Source: Neonectria sp. B-13 (Eukaryota; Ascomycota; Sordariomycetes; Hypocreales; Nectriaceae). From it: a stretch of DNA of 64,000 nucleotides. The stretch is from positions 1,762,464 through 1,826,463 of the forward strand of contig NOKP01000001.1 of assembly GCA_002682825.1 (NCBI GenBank), written 5' to 3'. The notes under the pieces were generated by a model. The model did not search any database and was not told the origin of the DNA. It was given only the letters and a program-made list of their open reading frames with translations. Positions 9,801 to 22,192 of this stretch are shown here, one piece after another. How positions within the stretch are numbered: position 1 is the first letter of the stretch; every line of letters begins with the position of its first letter. The position numbers were made by a program, and so were the translations under genes.

Positions 9801-11647
9801 ACCCACTGAAATCTTCGACCGAAGCTGTCGTCCATGTCCGAGAAAAAGAATCCGAGCAAGAGAAGCAGCGTCTCCTCAAGCAGGAACAGGACCTAGTAGT
9901 AAAGCGAGCTATTATATCGGCGAAAAATCGGCAGAAGGAGAAGGAGGAAGAAGAACGCAAGCGCGTTGAAGCTGAAGAGAAGAAGAAGCGGGAGCAAGAA
10001 GAAGCGCGGCGAAAGGCAGAGGAGGAAGAGAACAAGCGCAAGGAGGAGATTCAACGGAAGGAAGAGATCAAGCGGAAGGAAGAAATTAAGCAGAAGGAAG
10101 AGATCAAGCGGAAGGAAGAGATTAAGCAGAAGGAAGAGATCAAGCGGAAGGAAGAGATCAAGCAAAAGGAAGAAGAGAAGAAGCGAAGAGAGGAAGAGGA
10201 ACGAGAGGCTGAACGGAAGCGAAAGGAAGAAGAGGAGCGCAAACGACAAGAGGAAGAGCGGCAACGACGTGAGGCCGAAGAGAAAGCGCGCCTTGAGGAG
10301 GAAGAGAAGCGCAGGGTGGAGGAGGAAAGGAAGAAGAAAGAAGAAGAGCAAAGGCAACGCGAGGAAGAAGAGAGACTCCGTCTCGAGCAGCTCGAGAGAG
10401 AAGCAGCCGAAGAAGCTCGACGACAACGCGAAGAAGAAGAACGCAAGGAGCGTGAACGACGAGAACGGGCCCACCGGGAGGAGCTGGAGAAGAAAAGAGC
10501 TGCCCGCGAAGCCGAGCTTAGGCGGCAGCGGGAAGAACAGGAGCGTGTACGGTTGGACAAGTTGCCACCATTGCTGAGATGGCTCGATACGTGCACGAAC
10601 CCGAAGCTTCCATCCATTGCGGAGAGGTTCAAGCGCATGCAGGGCGTCCGATACGACACTATCCGGCCTGAGGCGAACCAAACTGCAGAAGGCCGTGAGC
10701 AATGGGTCCTCAACACGCATGTTGCTCTACTGCTTGGGGAGAAGGATCTTGATCTTTCAAGATGTAAGTACCTTGTGTCCGGAAGTTTCTTGCGTTGGTG
10801 CTAATCGAACCTCCAGATACTGCATGGGACCGCGTCCCAGTCACCGCTCTTGCCAAGAAGTCGCTCTGGAGAGTTGAGTGGAAACTTTACTCACTTGTCT
10901 CTGAGAAGTTATGGGATCTCGGACTGCAGCTCCCTAACTATTATGGCGATGAAGATCCATGTGCCTTGCGCTTCCAAACAAAGGAGCGCCTCAAGATGGA
11001 GGCCTGGGACAGATTCCTCAATACCGACATGTTCTTTGTTAAGGTATGATGCGAAAGTCTTGACATGCTTCTAAAAGGGTAGCTTGCTAACTTGCTCCTA
11101 GGTGTCGGATCTGATGTATACAGTCCCTAACATCCCACATCTCCGACATATCCAGCTGGGGGTCGAGTACCGCGAGCTCTTGGAGACGGAGGCACAAGGA
11201 CTCGGTTGGAGATCAACCCAGAAATGGAAGTCAGATCCGGATGCAAGTCGTTACCATGGTTTTGCTCCCCGATACAAGTACTACACCAACGGATCAATGG
11301 TGAGAGAAGACATGCCCTCGGTTCATCAGACGAGCAAATTGCCATTCCCCGAAAAACGAGTCCCTAGACGGGGTTTCTTGCAAGTCTACCCTGATGATCC
11401 AGAGTATGCTCGGGTTTGCGTGGAGCAAGGCCTGGAGCACCTTGTAAACGGTCATATGAGCCCGGTGCTAGTGAACGGCGTTCACGCGTCGCCGGTAAGC
11501 CAGAAATCTGCCACACCAACCAGGTCCTTTGCCAATGGCACGACCAAAGTTTTGGTTCCCAGCTTAACAGAGGAGCACGTGGTCATAAATGGAGGGTTGA
11601 TGAATGGCATGAACAGATCTTCGACTGAGCAGCACAGAAGCGACTGA
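6842..11647 (+). CDS. Ankyrin-repeat and coiled-coil nuclear protein, Hos4-like (Set3 complex)
   Basis: Exons 6842-10763, 10817-11043 and 11102-11647 give 1564 residues; introns of 53 and 58 nt show GTAAGT/GTATGA donors and CTAAC branches. The N-terminal 330 residues are basic, Ser/Pro-rich and disordered with nuclear-localisation-like clusters. Ankyrin repeats follow at about 340-445 (GNTPLQIAAINGCENIVKLL, DTPLLDAVDNGHLGVVKLLL) and 525-590. A Lys/Glu-rich coiled coil spans about 1000-1230, with a tandem repeat, and a conserved globular end begins near LPPLLRWLDTC. This order resembles fungal Hos4, the ankyrin subunit of the Set3/Hos2 deacetylase complex. The identification rests on architecture and remembered similarity, so the symbol is left open. 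The C-terminal end (after about 1480) is low-complexity. Confidence 0.7.
10040..10183 (+). repeat. 18-bp tandem repeat encoding KEEIKR/KEEIKQ hexapeptides
   Basis: Eight 18-base units encode K-E-E-I-(K/Q)-(R/Q/K), alternating R and Q at the last position so that a 36-bp higher-order period is visible. It extends the charged coiled coil of the Hos4-like protein. Confidence 0.85.
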
Positions 11648-12590
11648 GACACAGGGACAATGGTGGAGAAGAAGTGTTTATACCAGCTTTTTTTGAGATT
11701 CTCTTTGTCAGGGTAACGATCATGGCCGGCGCAGACAGACAGACCCATGCCCTTGTCTGTTTTGTTCTTTTTTGTTTTACACTGGGAGGTAGTTGACGGG
11801 GTATCTACCTGGGCGGGACAGGTTGGGATAGGTCAAGGGCGACGATGGCGCCCGACGATGACATTTGGAGGCTTTTGGATGTCGAGAGGATGGAAGTGAT
11901 GACGAAGGACTTGTTGAGGACGGAAGGGAGAGGAAGTAGTATGATGTTGAGGAATTCCGATGTCCAAGCTAAACAAGACACAACACTACAAGTTGAAAGT
12001 GATGGCTGGAAAACGTTGTAACGAGCCAAAAGCAACACAAATGAAATAGTAGCCACTACAAACAAACAACACACTTGGAAGTGTTTCCGTGCAAGCCAGG
12101 TGAGGTCTAAGGGAGGCCCGGTGCGCAGTGAGATTGGATGTGTTGCCAGAGTCGCTCGCTAGACCGAAGCCAGCCTCACCGGGCCGGGCCGTTAAGATGA
12201 AATAGGCGATGAATGAGAAATGAGTGACGAAGAGGGAATAACCAATGAAGGCCAGAGAGGAGATGGTAATTAGACTACGGGTTGGATGTGGGCGTTGAGC
12301 GGAGTGCATTCGCAGGAGCGTCTAAGGCAGGCCGCAAAAATTGAGGTGTGAAAGGTTGGAAAGGTGGGCCCCGCTCGCTGGCTGACATCACACTGGTGGC
12401 GGTTACAACCACAAGCAAAAATTTACCCCACCACCCAGACAATTCCATCACACGCAATTGCAACTATCACAGACAATTCGAGCCTGTGACACCTCCAACG
12501 ACGGGGACCTCGACCGCATCCTGACCTAGACCCGGATCCAGACCAAGACTCAGACTCGGACTCAGACCGCAGCAGCCGCCAGCCGCCGCC
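11648..12590. other. Intergenic between Hos4-like gene and DRG1
   Basis: About 0.9 kb. T-rich stretches just after the stop (11686-11780) suit a 3' end. The last 60 bases before DRG1 are rich in GACC/GACTC-type short repeats (12495-12575). No gene is visible. Confidence 0.5.
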
Positions 12591-14457
12591 ATGTCGACCA
12601 CGGTAGAAAAGGTTCGTTGATGCCCTCGCACCACCATACCCAATCCCACCCCCGCCGGTCGCTTGTGCCGTCGCTTGCGCCGTCGCTTGTGCCGTTCGCT
12701 GCCTGTGCTGTCGCTAATCCGAGAAACCCACAGATCAAGGACGTTGAGGCCGAAGTACGTTGACCATGGAACCCCCTCCCCGGACGAGACACACGCCCCC
12801 GGACCTTGCTCGCAGTCGGTCGCTCTAACCCGCCTGATAGATGGCCAAGACCCAGAAGAACAAGGCGACGTCGTATCATCTGGGTCAGCTCAAGGCCAAA
12901 CTCGCCAAGCTCAAGCGCGAGCTGTTGACGCCGTCGAGCAGTGGTGGTGGTGGCGCCGGTGCTGGCTTCGACGTAGCCAGGACCGGAGTCGCCAGTGTCG
13001 GCTTCATCGGCTTTCCCTCGGTGGGTAAAAGTACGCTGATGAGCCATCTGACGGGTCAACACTCAGAAGTGGCCGCGTACGAGTTCACCACCCTGACCTC
13101 GGTGCCTGGCCAGGTCGTCTACAACGGTTAGTTTCCTTGGCCCCGGGCGTCTCCCGTTTGGCTCCGCCGGATCCCTCCTCCTCCTCCTCCCTCCTCCTCT
13201 GTTTTCGCCTCCTCCCTGTCAGCCGCCTGCCGCCTGCCGCTCTTTGCTTTGTACCCAACATCGTGGCTTTTTTCTTTGGCTGACCTTGTACGACGCAGGC
13301 GCCCCCTTGCAGATGATTGACCTTCCCGGAATTATCGAGGGTGCAAAGGATGGCCGAGGACGAGGTAGACAGGTCATTGCCGTCGCGAAGACATGCCACC
13401 TGATCTTTATTGTGTTGGACGTCAACAAGCCTCTGACGGACAAGCGAGTCATCGAGGCTGAGCTGGAAGGCTTCGGCATCCGCATCAACAAGGAACCCCC
13501 AAACATCACCTTCAAGAAGAAGGACAAGGGCGGTCTGAACATCACTAACACAGTGCCTATGACCCACATTGACAGCGATGAGATCAGGGCTGTCATGAGT
13601 GAGTACCGCATCAACTCGGCCGACATTACTTTCAGATGTGATGCCACCGTTGACGATCTAATCGACATCCTTGAGGCCAAGAGTCGAAGGTAAATTGAAG
13701 CAACCCACCAGGGGACAACACCAACCGAACAGGGGACCATGACGTGCTAACGCCCGCCTGCCAGTTATATCCCAGTGGTCTACTGCCTCAACAAGATCGA
13801 CTCGATCAGCATCGAGGAGCTGGATCTCCTGTATCGTATTCCTAACGCGGTGCCAATCAGCTCGGAGCACGGGTGGAACATCGATGAGCTGATGGAGCTC
13901 ATGTGGGACAAACTCAACCTAGTCCGCGTGTACACGAAACCCAAGGGCAAGCAGCCGGACTACACGCAACCCGTTGTTCTCCGGACTGGGCGTTGTACGG
14001 TTGAAGACTTTGTAAGTTGGCTCCCAACTGTGACCCTCTTCGGCCCATGCGGGCTCTGGGCACTGTCACACCCCACCGGCTTTTTGTGATTACTGACTGA
14101 AGATGCCTGCCCAGTGCAACGCCATCCATCGGAGTATTACTGAGGTGTTCAAAACGGCCATTGTGTACGGCAAGTCTGTCAAGCACCAGCCCCAAAGGGT
14201 CGGCCTGGGGCATGAGCTGTGTGACGAGGATGTTGGTGAGTTAGACCCCAACCCCAGAGGGTGCCTGAACGCGGACACCGGGAGAGGAGCCTTGCTTTGA
14301 GGCCGCCCAGATCATCTGCCCGACACTCGTCGGGATGTTGCATATTTGGCTGGCGTGGGGCGTCGTCTCCCCGGTCTATGCAGCCCCAAATTTCCACGGA
14401 AGTGGCTGAATTGTAGCCGTACTAACTTGTTGGATAGTCACCATTGTCAAACGATGA
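12591..14457 (+). CDS. RBG1: Developmentally regulated GTP-binding protein 1 (DRG1/Rbg1)
   Basis: Seven exons: 12591-12611, 12734-12754, 12841-13126, 13299-13689, 13765-14011, 14115-14235 and 14438-14457, giving 368 residues, the usual DRG1 length. The start MSTTVEK and end CDEDVVTIVKR fit the family. Visible motifs are the helical N-terminus [16 protein letters not shown]-loop GFPSVGKS, switch [20 protein letters not shown] for guanine recognition, and a C-terminal TGS domain. DRG1 is a cytosolic translation-factor GTPase that binds ribosomes with DFRP/Tma46; this is family knowledge. Introns are 75-202 nt. Three exons are only 20-21 nt, so automated models often miss them. Confidence 0.95.
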
Positions 14458-16265
14458 TCGAAAATTGGATCGAGATGAAGGGGGAGTCCGCGGTGAGGTG
14501 TTACAGTGTTGGTCGGCTGGGACGACTTCGAGAGCCGCGTCGCGTGAGGAGGTAGCAAAAGAAAGCCCAGGCCCAGCTGCCAAACAGGGTCAACGTGTGA
14601 TTTAGCTTCACTCATCTACTCTGATGGTTCAGGAGTAAGAGGATGACTTGATGAGCATCGACGCGGAAGTCTGCATCCTACATCGGAATGACGGATACGG
14701 AGTACAACAGTCAATAAGGGCAGGGCTGACACACGATGCACGGCTACGGGCAAGTATGGCGATGCGGAGACTAAACTCGGCCAGACACGATAATGATCAA
14801 CGCAAGACTGTAGGTAGCTTCCTGGGGGGAAAGTGGCGTGTGCACTTACAGCAACAGAAAGTCTGGCCTGGATGCCTGGCTGATGGGCACCTGGCACTGC
14901 TTTGACTGGGGGGGGGGAGAAAACAATGGACAAGGGCAACGGAGAAGAGAGACAGGGGACATAGGACATGGGACTTGGGACATGGGGGGACCCGGAACAA
15001 GAGCAAAATGGATATTGGGTTGGCCCGTACTGCAATAATTAAGAGACATTTCTCGACGACGGACCTGCTCACAACGCGTGGCTACCGGGCGCCACTATCT
15101 ACATGAACATTCCAATCGAGGCACGCACGAGGAGCGAGGAGGTATGTGGAGGCATGTGGAGGCATCGGAGGCATGAGAGGCACGGGGCTTCGAGGTTTCG
15201 ATGCTTCGAGGTACAAGGCTCGAAGCTCAAAGCTTCAAGGCTGAAGGCGGAAGAGACAAGGACATGGACCTAGACCTGGACCTGGAAAAGAGGACGCAGT
15301 GGTTCGACCTGCATAGCCGAGGGCCTCTCGATCTGCGGCCGGATTTCCCAGCAGAAGCGTGGGATGCAGGCGGGGGTGAAACAAGCCCTGTTCTTGGCTT
15401 GCATCGGGCGCTTAGAGAGTTGCTGACTGGGCTGGCTTACACAGTAGACAATTTTACCCTGGGGGGCTCTAGGCCCTTAGACTGGGATGGCTTCGGGACG
15501 TTGACGAGCGCTCCGCCTTTCACGACGCTTCTCTTGCCGCCGAGCAAGATGACGATGGTGGGTCGGCAGCGGGACTAGCGGGGACTTGACGGGCACGATG
15601 GATGGAATCGAAATCGCCGAGGAGCGGTTCTGAGTCCTGACTCGCCTGGTCGGGGGGGAGCCATGCGCCTGATATGGGACCTGGTATGGTACGGTATGGG
15701 TGCCGTCCGGGTGCATGACTCCGAGGTTTTATCTCTTGCTCACAGGCTCACAGGCACAATCACAACAAGCACAGTCGCAGCGGCTCAGGCTCATGTGTCC
15801 TCGGGGTCAAGCAAGGCCCCCGACTGAGACGGTGACCTGGGCTTGAATTGCGAGCGTCGTCAACGAACCGGGGGGGGTTGGGGAGGGTTCGCAGAAGTGG
15901 TGGTGGAGGGAGAGGGAGGGTTCGCTTGGCTTGGCTTGGGCAAGGCAGGGGAGGCTTGGTTGAGGCTTGAGGCTTTGAGGCTTTGAGGCTTGCGGATGCG
16001 GTTGGGATGCGATGGGATGAGATGGGATGCGGATGCGGATGCGGGCTAGGCACGCTCAAGCACCTGGCAGGCCGGCAGGATGGCACCTCAGAATGGCACC
16101 TCAGGCTCGCAGTGCAGGCTTCGGCATGGCATTCGAAAGGGCATCTCCAGCGAGGCGACGGGCGGCGGGAGCGAGCGACGGACGGCGTGCGGCGGCGTGC
16201 ATGACATGACAAAACCCTACCTCAACTAAGTGCTAACCCAGGCGACTACTGACTAGGTCCCTAGG

Positions 16266-16319
16266 CTCCCTAGACTCCCTGGACTCCCTGGACTCCCTGG
16301 ACCCCCTAGACTCCCTAGA
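16266..16319. repeat. 9-bp tandem repeat, six units
   Basis: Six adjoining copies of CTCCCTRGA (one copy reads CCCCCTAGA) lie about 120 bases before the assembly gap. Similar low-complexity sequence probably caused the gap. Confidence 0.85.
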
Positions 16320-16440
16320 CCCTCTCTCCGCTACGCAGAGCCGGGGGAGGCACTCACACACACCTTCACACGCTGCACAGATTGAGCGGCCGACTCCACA
16401 CCGTGGAGAGTGGCTGCAGGGAGGAGGTGGGAAAGGTGGA

Positions 16441-16540
16441 NNNNNNNNNNNNNNNNNNNNNNNNNNNNNNNNNNNNNNNNNNNNNNNNNNNNNNNNNNNN
16501 NNNNNNNNNNNNNNNNNNNNNNNNNNNNNNNNNNNNNNNN
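16441..16540. other. Assembly gap, 100 N
   Basis: Exactly 100 undetermined bases, a conventional placeholder, so the true distance is unknown. The flanks are repeat-rich on both sides (9-mer array before it, CT tract and CCCAT repeats after it). Confidence 0.99.
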
Positions 16541-17581
16541 GTGTCATGATGGATGGAGATGCTCACCACAACCACAACCACAACCCATCTTTCATCATAG
16601 TACTCGCTCTCTTTCTCTCTCTCTCTCTATTCCACTCTCACTATTTCACTTTCACTCTCTCACTTATGCACTCGGCCACGCGGACCCCCCGTCCTTGGAC
16701 TCCCTGCTTGCCTCTCTCACACCGTCCCATCCCCCCATCCCATCCCATCCCATCTCCGTTCTCCCTCTCATCGTCCAGGCCAGGGTTGCCTCCCAACACG
16801 ACGAATTGAGATCTCAATCGGGTAGTGCAAGGGCCGACCATGAGAAAATATGCCCCGTTTATGCTTGATTAACAACCATTGCCCAAGTCCAAACACCACC
16901 CCATAAGCTTACCTGGTTGACAGACTCGGTTGCAATTGGGCCCCGCCGCGGTAAGGCCATTCATTCAGCCAGCCAGTCGACCGTCGTTGACGCCCTAGTG
17001 TCGCGCACTGTCATGAGATCTAGACCAAGCTTCAGCGTCGCCTGGAGTTCATGCCGGTGTCGTCATGATGGCTTGCGCGCGATGCATCCACTTACCTATC
17101 AATCATACGCCTAGCTACTGGCTGACTAGAGAGAGAGGAGCTGGAGCCGCCAGCCATGGAATATCGGGGGAGACAATGGGGTGGGCTGTCATGCCCGTTT
17201 GATAAGCTCCGAGAGTATGAGACTACTCTAACGTAGTAGGGCTGCGAGAAACTCTGTGTGACGGATTGGGATTGGGGCCTGATGATCCGAAGCGAAGCGT
17301 TGGTTTCTTTCCTTTTTCTTCTCTTTTGTAGGCAAAAAACTTGATTTGGGTTGGGATGGCTAACTGGCGAGGTCTACGAATACGGTTGCGGGCTTCCGGG
17401 GTATTGACAGCTGCCTTTTGTAGGGACCGTTCCGGCTCGGATAGTGTACGGAGTGCGCGGGAGGGAGGTACGGTCCGCATAAGCATGGAGTCGGTACGTA
17501 GTACTTACTGTACGAGGTACGGATGGAGTACGGGCCAGTGAACTGACGGCTTGCAAAAGAAACGTTGGGCGCGTGTGAGTA

Positions 17582-17630
17582 TGTGTGTGTGTGTGTGTGC
17601 GTGTGCGTGTGTGTGCGCCTGTGCGTGTGA
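17582..17630. repeat. TG/GTGCG microsatellite
   Basis: Eight or more consecutive TG dinucleotides, then interrupted GTGCG and GTGTG units. It lies in the gene-free region. Confidence 0.85.
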
Positions 17631-18465
17631 GTGGGAGGGAGGTGGGCTTTCGAAAGGGGAATACCGTCCACGATTCGCCCTGGGTTTGGCGTCAGGGATC
17701 TTGATAGAGCTGGCCAACGGGAACAACAGCCGGACGGCGGAAACAGCGACATCGCTTGTTGGGGGAGCATCGTTTGTTGCACGCCTACCTAACGCCCACT
17801 GCGGCAGAGCGCTGGAAGGGGAGGACGAGGAGGAATAGGGCTAGTTTTTCTTCTTCTTGCAAGTTGATGCCCAATGGCTTGCTTCCGGCGGAGAGAGGAG
17901 AACCTAGGAAAGGGAAGGGAAGTGATTGCCCGCCCGTGTTGGACGGTCCGGAAATTACGGCCAATGGCTCTGGCTCTAAAGGTTGGGTTGGATCCGGAAT
18001 ATAAACTACGTACACTGCGACGGATACTACCTCGCGATGAGACGACGACCCTGTTGCTGTTATTGTTCCTGTTTTGGCCTCTGTTTGTCACAAACTTTCT
18101 GGCTTTTCCTTTTTCTTTTCTTTTCTTTATTTCCCTCCATCCCTCCATCCCTCCCTCCATCTCCAATCCCCCCCCAACACCGGCAGGCATTTGGGCGAGG
18201 GGGGACCTGAGAAAAATTCAAGACTGGGGATATCTGCATGGATCAGACAAAAGTCAAAAGAGATGGGCAGGCATGGATGCGATGACAGGGGACGGACACG
18301 GGGGCGGAATGGCCATGGCGGCAGGCGGCTGTCAAACCGCTCAAGCTCCAAAAGGGCCGTCCCACTAGCCTAGTAGATCTCAGTCCGAGCCTCGACGGGA
18401 CTGCTTAAGGAAGCATGTACGAATACTTTCAGCTTTTGTACCTTGCGACGGTGCAACAACAGCAC

Positions 18466-18490
18466 CCAGGTCCAGGTCCAGGTCCAGGTC
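18466..18490. repeat. CCAGGT hexamer repeat
   Basis: Four consecutive CCAGGT units. The same hexamer is repeated, with an occasional extra T, at 45510-45541 upstream of the PKA gene. Confidence 0.8.
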
Positions 18491-18771
18491 AAGGGGACAG
18501 GCAGAGGAGAGGATGGATGGACCAGGCCCGTCGACCATCGGCCCACCCTCCATTCATTCCAGTTGCGGGATCCCGAAGGCCATGCCTATGAAGCGTGCGA
18601 AGCTTGTAAGAGAGAAGAGGAGACTCCCCCCCCCCTTCCTTCCCTTCCTTTCTGTCTTGGTGGTGGGAAGGGGGTGCGTGTGCGTGTTGTGTTGATGTGC
18701 GTGATGGAGGTGTCGATGGATGAGGAGCATTGTGATGCAGATGATGGCGATGGAGATGGCGATAAACACCA

Positions 18772-18805
18772 TGTTGTTGGTGTTGGTGTTGGTGTTGGTG
18801 TTGTT
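18772..18805. repeat. TTGGTG hexamer repeat
   Basis: About five units of TTGGTG/TTGTTG in the gene-free region, about 4.6 kb before the regulator start. Confidence 0.8.
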
Positions 18806-20226
18806 CTTTCCCTTGTCCCTGCTTCATCGCCTAAATAGTACAACAGAAAGGAAAAGAAAAAGAAAAAGAAGTAGACCAAGCGCGCATCATCCTCGCATCT
18901 ACCGTGGCCCATTCATCCATCTCCAGCCCAGCAGGGACCTCTTCCTTCAGCATAGACCTTCAATCTCATCACCGACCACCTCCTCCCCGAGCCACTGCCG
19001 ACCTCCAACTAATACTGCTAACCAACAGCTCCTCTCAAACATGCCCGCAGACCGACAGACACAGACTCGAAAGAAAACATGCCGTCGAGTGGGCCGCGTC
19101 AAAATCCCGGCATCCATCTCCTAGGGTCTGCGCGCACGCACTACTGCTGTGCTCCTTTGCACTTTCTGTGCTACCTACTGTAAACCGTACTCCGGCATTC
19201 AGCCACAGCCACAGCTACAGCACTTCTTCGTACAGCTACACCTCAGCTAGGAATTCCCATCGTTCATAACGGCGAGTTACTACGAATGCGGCGACAATAC
19301 GGATGGATACACGCACGCTCTCGCCAACAATGACAGTTTCCCCCCCCCTCCTGTCCGCGCTAGACTTTCTCATCAAGCCATGCCGCCGAGGAGGCTTGAA
19401 CTTGACCGGGGGGCAGCCAGGTAGAGCCATGGATAGGCGATGGCCTCGCGCGCTTGCCCAACCCGTTGCTCCTCTTCATCAGGAAACGTGCTTGCTTGAC
19501 TAGGGCCTGGCTCCTCGCCCTTTCCAGGCCGTCCCGGCCATGGCGCGACCACGCCAGAACCACGAGGCACAAGAGCAGACGAGGCAGAGGTCTTAGGTGA
19601 CTGGGGGTGGCAGCCGCGGATCGAAAGGGCGAGGCTGAGCTGCGTCACCCTCAGGGCCCTTTCATCTACTGTATCCGTGCTCCGTCATCCAGGGCAGATC
19701 AGCTACGAAGCCTCGCCGCTGAGTGGCTGTCGATGAGACAGCGATGGCCTCCGGATCTTGCCACCCGGTCACATCAAGAGGGCATTGATCTCTCCGAGCG
19801 CCGTGATACACGCGCCGTCCCTCGGACTAACACGGTCGAGGCTGACGGCTCTTGTGTTTCCTGTGCCTGGGGCTAAGCTAACAACGACAGTGACAATGAC
19901 ATTCTCGTGGCTCCGAAGGCCCTACCTAATCTTCCCGCCCTGCCCGAGTCCAGTCCAGTTGCCCCCCCCCCCCTCCTCCCTCCTCTCTCAAGACAATCTC
20001 TAACTCGCTGTTTGTCTCCATGGCTACATCCCTGATTTCCCTGGACGGGCGGACGCCCTTGGACAGAGTTGGACCAGTTGGACCGGGGGCAAGCAAGCGG
20101 CGGCGGAGAAGGACCCCTGGCCACGCGCGCCGCCGGACCTCCCGTCGCCTGTGTGTATCTCATCCATGACCATGATCCGTCAGTCGATCTCGCCAGGGCC
20201 CGGGGGCGCTGCCCAGTGCCCAGTGA

Positions 20227-20246
20227 GTGTCGTGTCGTGTCGTGTC
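20227..20246. repeat. GTGTC pentamer repeat
   Basis: Four perfect GTGTC units in tandem. Confidence 0.8.
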
Positions 20247-21013
20247 GTATGAAATTCGTCCGTGTAAAGGAAAGGGCCTCTCCACTGTCAAGCCTGGTCT
20301 GGTCTGTCCGGTGCAAGCCCTGTCCTGGCCTGTCCTGGCCTGGCCTGACCGTCCCGTCCCCTCCCTTCCGTCCCCTTCCCTTCCTTCCCCTCCCACATCC
20401 CACGCCATCCACCCATTCCCATGTCCACAGCCTACGGACTACAGGCTACGGGCCACAGGCTAGCTACAGGGCACCAACAGGGCACCGACACTGGGCGGCA
20501 GGGCGGGATTTCGTATCTGGGGAGGATCTGGGCTAACAGGTGACCGGCCCACCGAGTAGTGGGCTCGGGAGAAGGGCCTCCCCGCCCGCCAGCATTTGCG
20601 CCGTCGAATCGCATCGTCTCAACGCCCCGAACCTCTTTTCCTACTACTGCTAGGAGCGGCGAGCAGGTGGCTTTCTGGCTTTCTGCCCATCTTTTTTAGC
20701 CCGCGCGCGTCTCTGCTCTGGCGAATGTATGTACGAAGACAGTGAGGTGAGTCGTCCTTGGCCTTCCGCAGCAAGCCCCTCAACGGAATACACGCCCAGA
20801 ACACACACCCCCCTCCACTCCCCTGGTCGTTCTCGATCTCTTGCTGGCTCGCTCTCGCGCGCGCTCTGGCGCTGGGCGCTGGGCGTTGAATGGATGGAGG
20901 GATGGAGGGACGAGAGGGCGGCGAGCGGAGTGGTTCCCTCGTGGGGGGGAGTCAAAACGACCGACTTCGAATGGTCCACCAGCCGCCCAAAGAAATAAGA
21001 GTTGGCGGTCGAA

Positions 21014-21048
21014 ATGCCTCATGCCCCATGCCTCATGCCTCATGCCTC
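21014..21048. repeat. ATGCCTC heptamer repeat
   Basis: Five tandem heptamers, four ATGCCTC and one ATGCCCC, with a further ATGCCTC a few bases on. Confidence 0.85.
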
Positions 21049-21773
21049 ATCTTATCCTCATGCCTCGTGACTTCTCTTTCATGGGACCGGCACTTGTTCG
21101 CTGCCGCGGCCCCGGTCTCTGACCTCATCCGCTTTACTTGGATCCGTTCTCCATCCCAGGACAGGACATGACCTCACCTCGCCAGCGAGCGAGTCATCCT
21201 AACCTCCTCGGCGATGATCCGTCGTCCCAGATTGGAAAGGAGAGATTGGGACCAAAGGGAGAACCGACGAACGAGACAGAGAGAAAGCATCGAGCCCAGC
21301 AAGCGAGCCAAACAAGGGACAATTAGGACGGACCAAAGACGAACGTTTCGGTCCAAAACAAGCGGGCTAAACTGGCGCGTCAACCTGAGCTTGTCTCATG
21401 GGCCATGGTATGTCGTCCGTCCTGTCATTGCTTTCTTTTCCTTTGATCCCACCCGCCGATCCAAAAAAGCGGTTTCTCCGGTTTTTTTCTTCTCTTCCTA
21501 CCCCGTGTAGGATGAGAGGGTAAGTGAGCTAGAGAGAGGGAGAGTGATAGAGCCCGAGAACCAGACAAAGACAACTCACCTATCAGATTGCCGCGAACCA
21601 GGGGTTCTATCCACGCCGTCTGCCAACCTAACGGCTGATGATGAATGTCTCTCTTTGCTTTTCCCGCCATGGCAACCCGGTAAGGATCACGGATAGACAC
21701 TCGGTGGGCAGCTCCATAATAGCGTACCCGCGCCCCTAGCATGGCCGGTCTCTGCCCGAGTACATACATACTG

Positions 21774-21800
21774 CGTACTTCGTACTGACGACGAAGTACG
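21774..21800. promoter_or_regulatory. Perfect 10-bp inverted repeat (CGTACTTCGT)
   Basis: CGTACTTCGT at 21774-21783 and its exact reverse complement ACGAAGTACG at 21791-21800 flank a 7-base spacer. It could be a hairpin or a dimeric protein-binding site. It lies about 1.6 kb before the regulator's start codon. Function is unknown. Confidence 0.5.
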
Positions 21801-22134
21801 TACTTACATCGGTACTCGATCCTCTTGTCTCCTCCGCCTCCGCCTCCGCCTCCCCTGTCACTGCCGCGCTTGGGAGAGACTCGAAGAGACACAGAGGGAC
21901 AGAGGGGGAGAATGTACTGCGTACGAATCCAGGACGGTCCAGGACGGTACAGATCAGACAGACAGACAGACATCTGAGCCAAGCCTGTGCGTGTGAGAAC
22001 CGAGAAGGTGTGTGTGAGAAAGGGCCCTTGCACATCGGTCGTCTTGTCATACCCCATGCCGGCCAGGTTCCCCGTTCTTCTCATTCTCATCCGCCAACGC
22101 CAACCACACGCAAGAGTCTCAGACAATCCACACA

Positions 22135-22192
22135 GACGCCATCCACACCACACACACACTCACACGCTCACACACACACCTACGCACACAGA
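22135..22192. repeat. CA microsatellite
   Basis: Interrupted CA/CACT repeats forming a pyrimidine/purine-alternating tract upstream of the CENP-B-type gene. Confidence 0.8.

Noticed and set aside
9893..10720. Minus-strand Leu/Phe-rich frame of 275 codons, looking like a membrane protein
   Set aside because: It is the antisense of the Lys/Glu coiled coil (AAG/GAG read backwards gives CTT/CTC); artefact.
16233..16868. Open frames running through the N gap
   Set aside because: Their continuity is only an artefact of undetermined bases.
21425..22159. 244-codon minus-strand open frame in the gene-free tract
   Set aside because: Low-complexity, crosses microsatellites (poly-Gly from CCTCCG repeats), no family resemblance.
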